Source: Bog-473 sp036491435
GTDB taxonomy: Bacteria > Actinomycetota > Acidimicrobiia > Acidimicrobiales > RAAP-2
Direction: 5' to 3'
DNA length: 14,264 nucleotides
NCBI GenBank assembly: GCA_036491435.1
Contig: DASXBZ010000042.1
Span: 1-14,264 of the forward strand
Position 1 is the first letter of the stretch. Each line of letters begins with the position of its first letter. A program made the translations under genes and the position numbers. Positions 13,940 to 14,264 of the stretch are shown piece after piece. The notes beneath the pieces were generated by a model. That model was not told where the DNA came from. It searched no databases and worked only from the letters and a program-made list of their open reading frames with translations.

Positions 13940-14264
13940 GCAAAGTGGAGCCGGTCGGCGTCGACCACATCGCCATCAACGTCCCCGACGTGCCCGGGGC
14001 CATCGCGTTCTACACGGAGACGATGGGGCTCGTGCAAAACCACACACGGCCGGACTTCGGGTTTCCGGGAGCCTGGCTCGACACGGCCAGCGGGCAGCAG
14101 GTGCACCTGATCGAGGCCGAGGTCCCGAAGAACGTCGGCCAGCACTTCGCCCTCGTGTTCGACGACCTCGACGCTGCGGTGACCGAGCTCCGGGCTCGTG
14201 GCCTTCGGGTGAGCGACCCGGTCCCGGTCGGCACGACAGGACGTCAGCAGGCGTTCACGGCCGA
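13936..14264 (+). CDS. VOC (glyoxalase-fold) family protein, 3' end outside window
   Basis: The first 109 codons encode a vicinal oxygen chelate protein. The opening VDHIAINVPDVPGAIAFYTE supplies the first metal-ligand His (residue 11), QQVHLIEAE provides the second site (His57/Glu60), and the second beta-alpha-beta module begins with QHFALVFDDLDAAV (His70). The family includes glyoxalase I, methylmalonyl-CoA epimerase, extradiol dioxygenases and fosfomycin-type resistance proteins; the piece seen does not choose among them. Its short form suggests a single-domain protein of about 120-140 residues. The GTG start overlaps the phosphorylase stop as GTGA, so the two are likely co-transcribed and translationally coupled. 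The gene runs off the end of the window without a stop. Confidence 0.85.
   Translation, partial: MSKVEPVGVDHIAINVPDVPGAIAFYTETMGLVQNHTRPDFGFPGAWLDTASGQQVHLIEAEVPKNVGQHFALVFDDLDAAVTELRARGLRVSDPVPVGTTGRQQAFTA

Overview
The window is high-GC DNA (strong G/C preference at third codon positions) with the gene content of an actinobacterium. The evidence is an IdeR-like DtxR regulator, a resuscitation-promoting-factor (Rpf)-like secreted enzyme, an obg-proB-proA block, frequent GTG starts and probable leaderless transcripts. A deep-branching class such as Acidimicrobiia is my guess, but the sequence alone does not prove it. I see no rRNA, tRNA, CRISPR array, insertion sequence or phage gene. The window reads as ordinary chromosome with an unusual operon arrangement.

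Layout. At the left, a small EthD-like protein (25-411, +) converges on a secreted coiled-coil/Rpf-like cell-wall enzyme (442-1524, -), with a hairpin across the junction. A 258-bp intergenic stretch separates that enzyme from a zinc-ribbon four-helix membrane protein (1783-2325, -). From 2384 to 13069 nine minus-strand genes are packed with overlaps or gaps of at most 16 bp. In transcription order they are: copper amine oxidase, DtxR-family regulator, MTA/SAH-deaminase-like amidohydrolase, Obg GTPase, ProB, ProA, MoxR-type AAA+ ATPase, CoxE-type VWA protein, histidine phosphatase. Divergent from this run, across a 51-bp promoter region, are a purine nucleoside phosphorylase homologue (13121-13939, +) and a VOC/glyoxalase-fold protein cut off by the window end (13936-14264, +).

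How the genes fit together. ProB and ProA catalyse the first two steps of proline synthesis, and Obg-ProB-ProA is a classic bacterial cluster. Here it lacks the rplU-rpmA genes that usually precede obg. MoxR and CoxE form a chaperone-type ATPase/VWA pair, with the phosphatase translationally coupled behind. The deaminase and the phosphorylase could act in sequence on 5'-modified adenosine nucleosides (methylthioadenosine, S-adenosylhomocysteine or 5'-deoxyadenosine). The phosphorylase has changes in its ribose-5' pocket that would suit a non-hydroxyl 5' group. This is the most testable biological idea in the window. Four gene junctions use the same GTGA start/stop overlap, which implies translational coupling.
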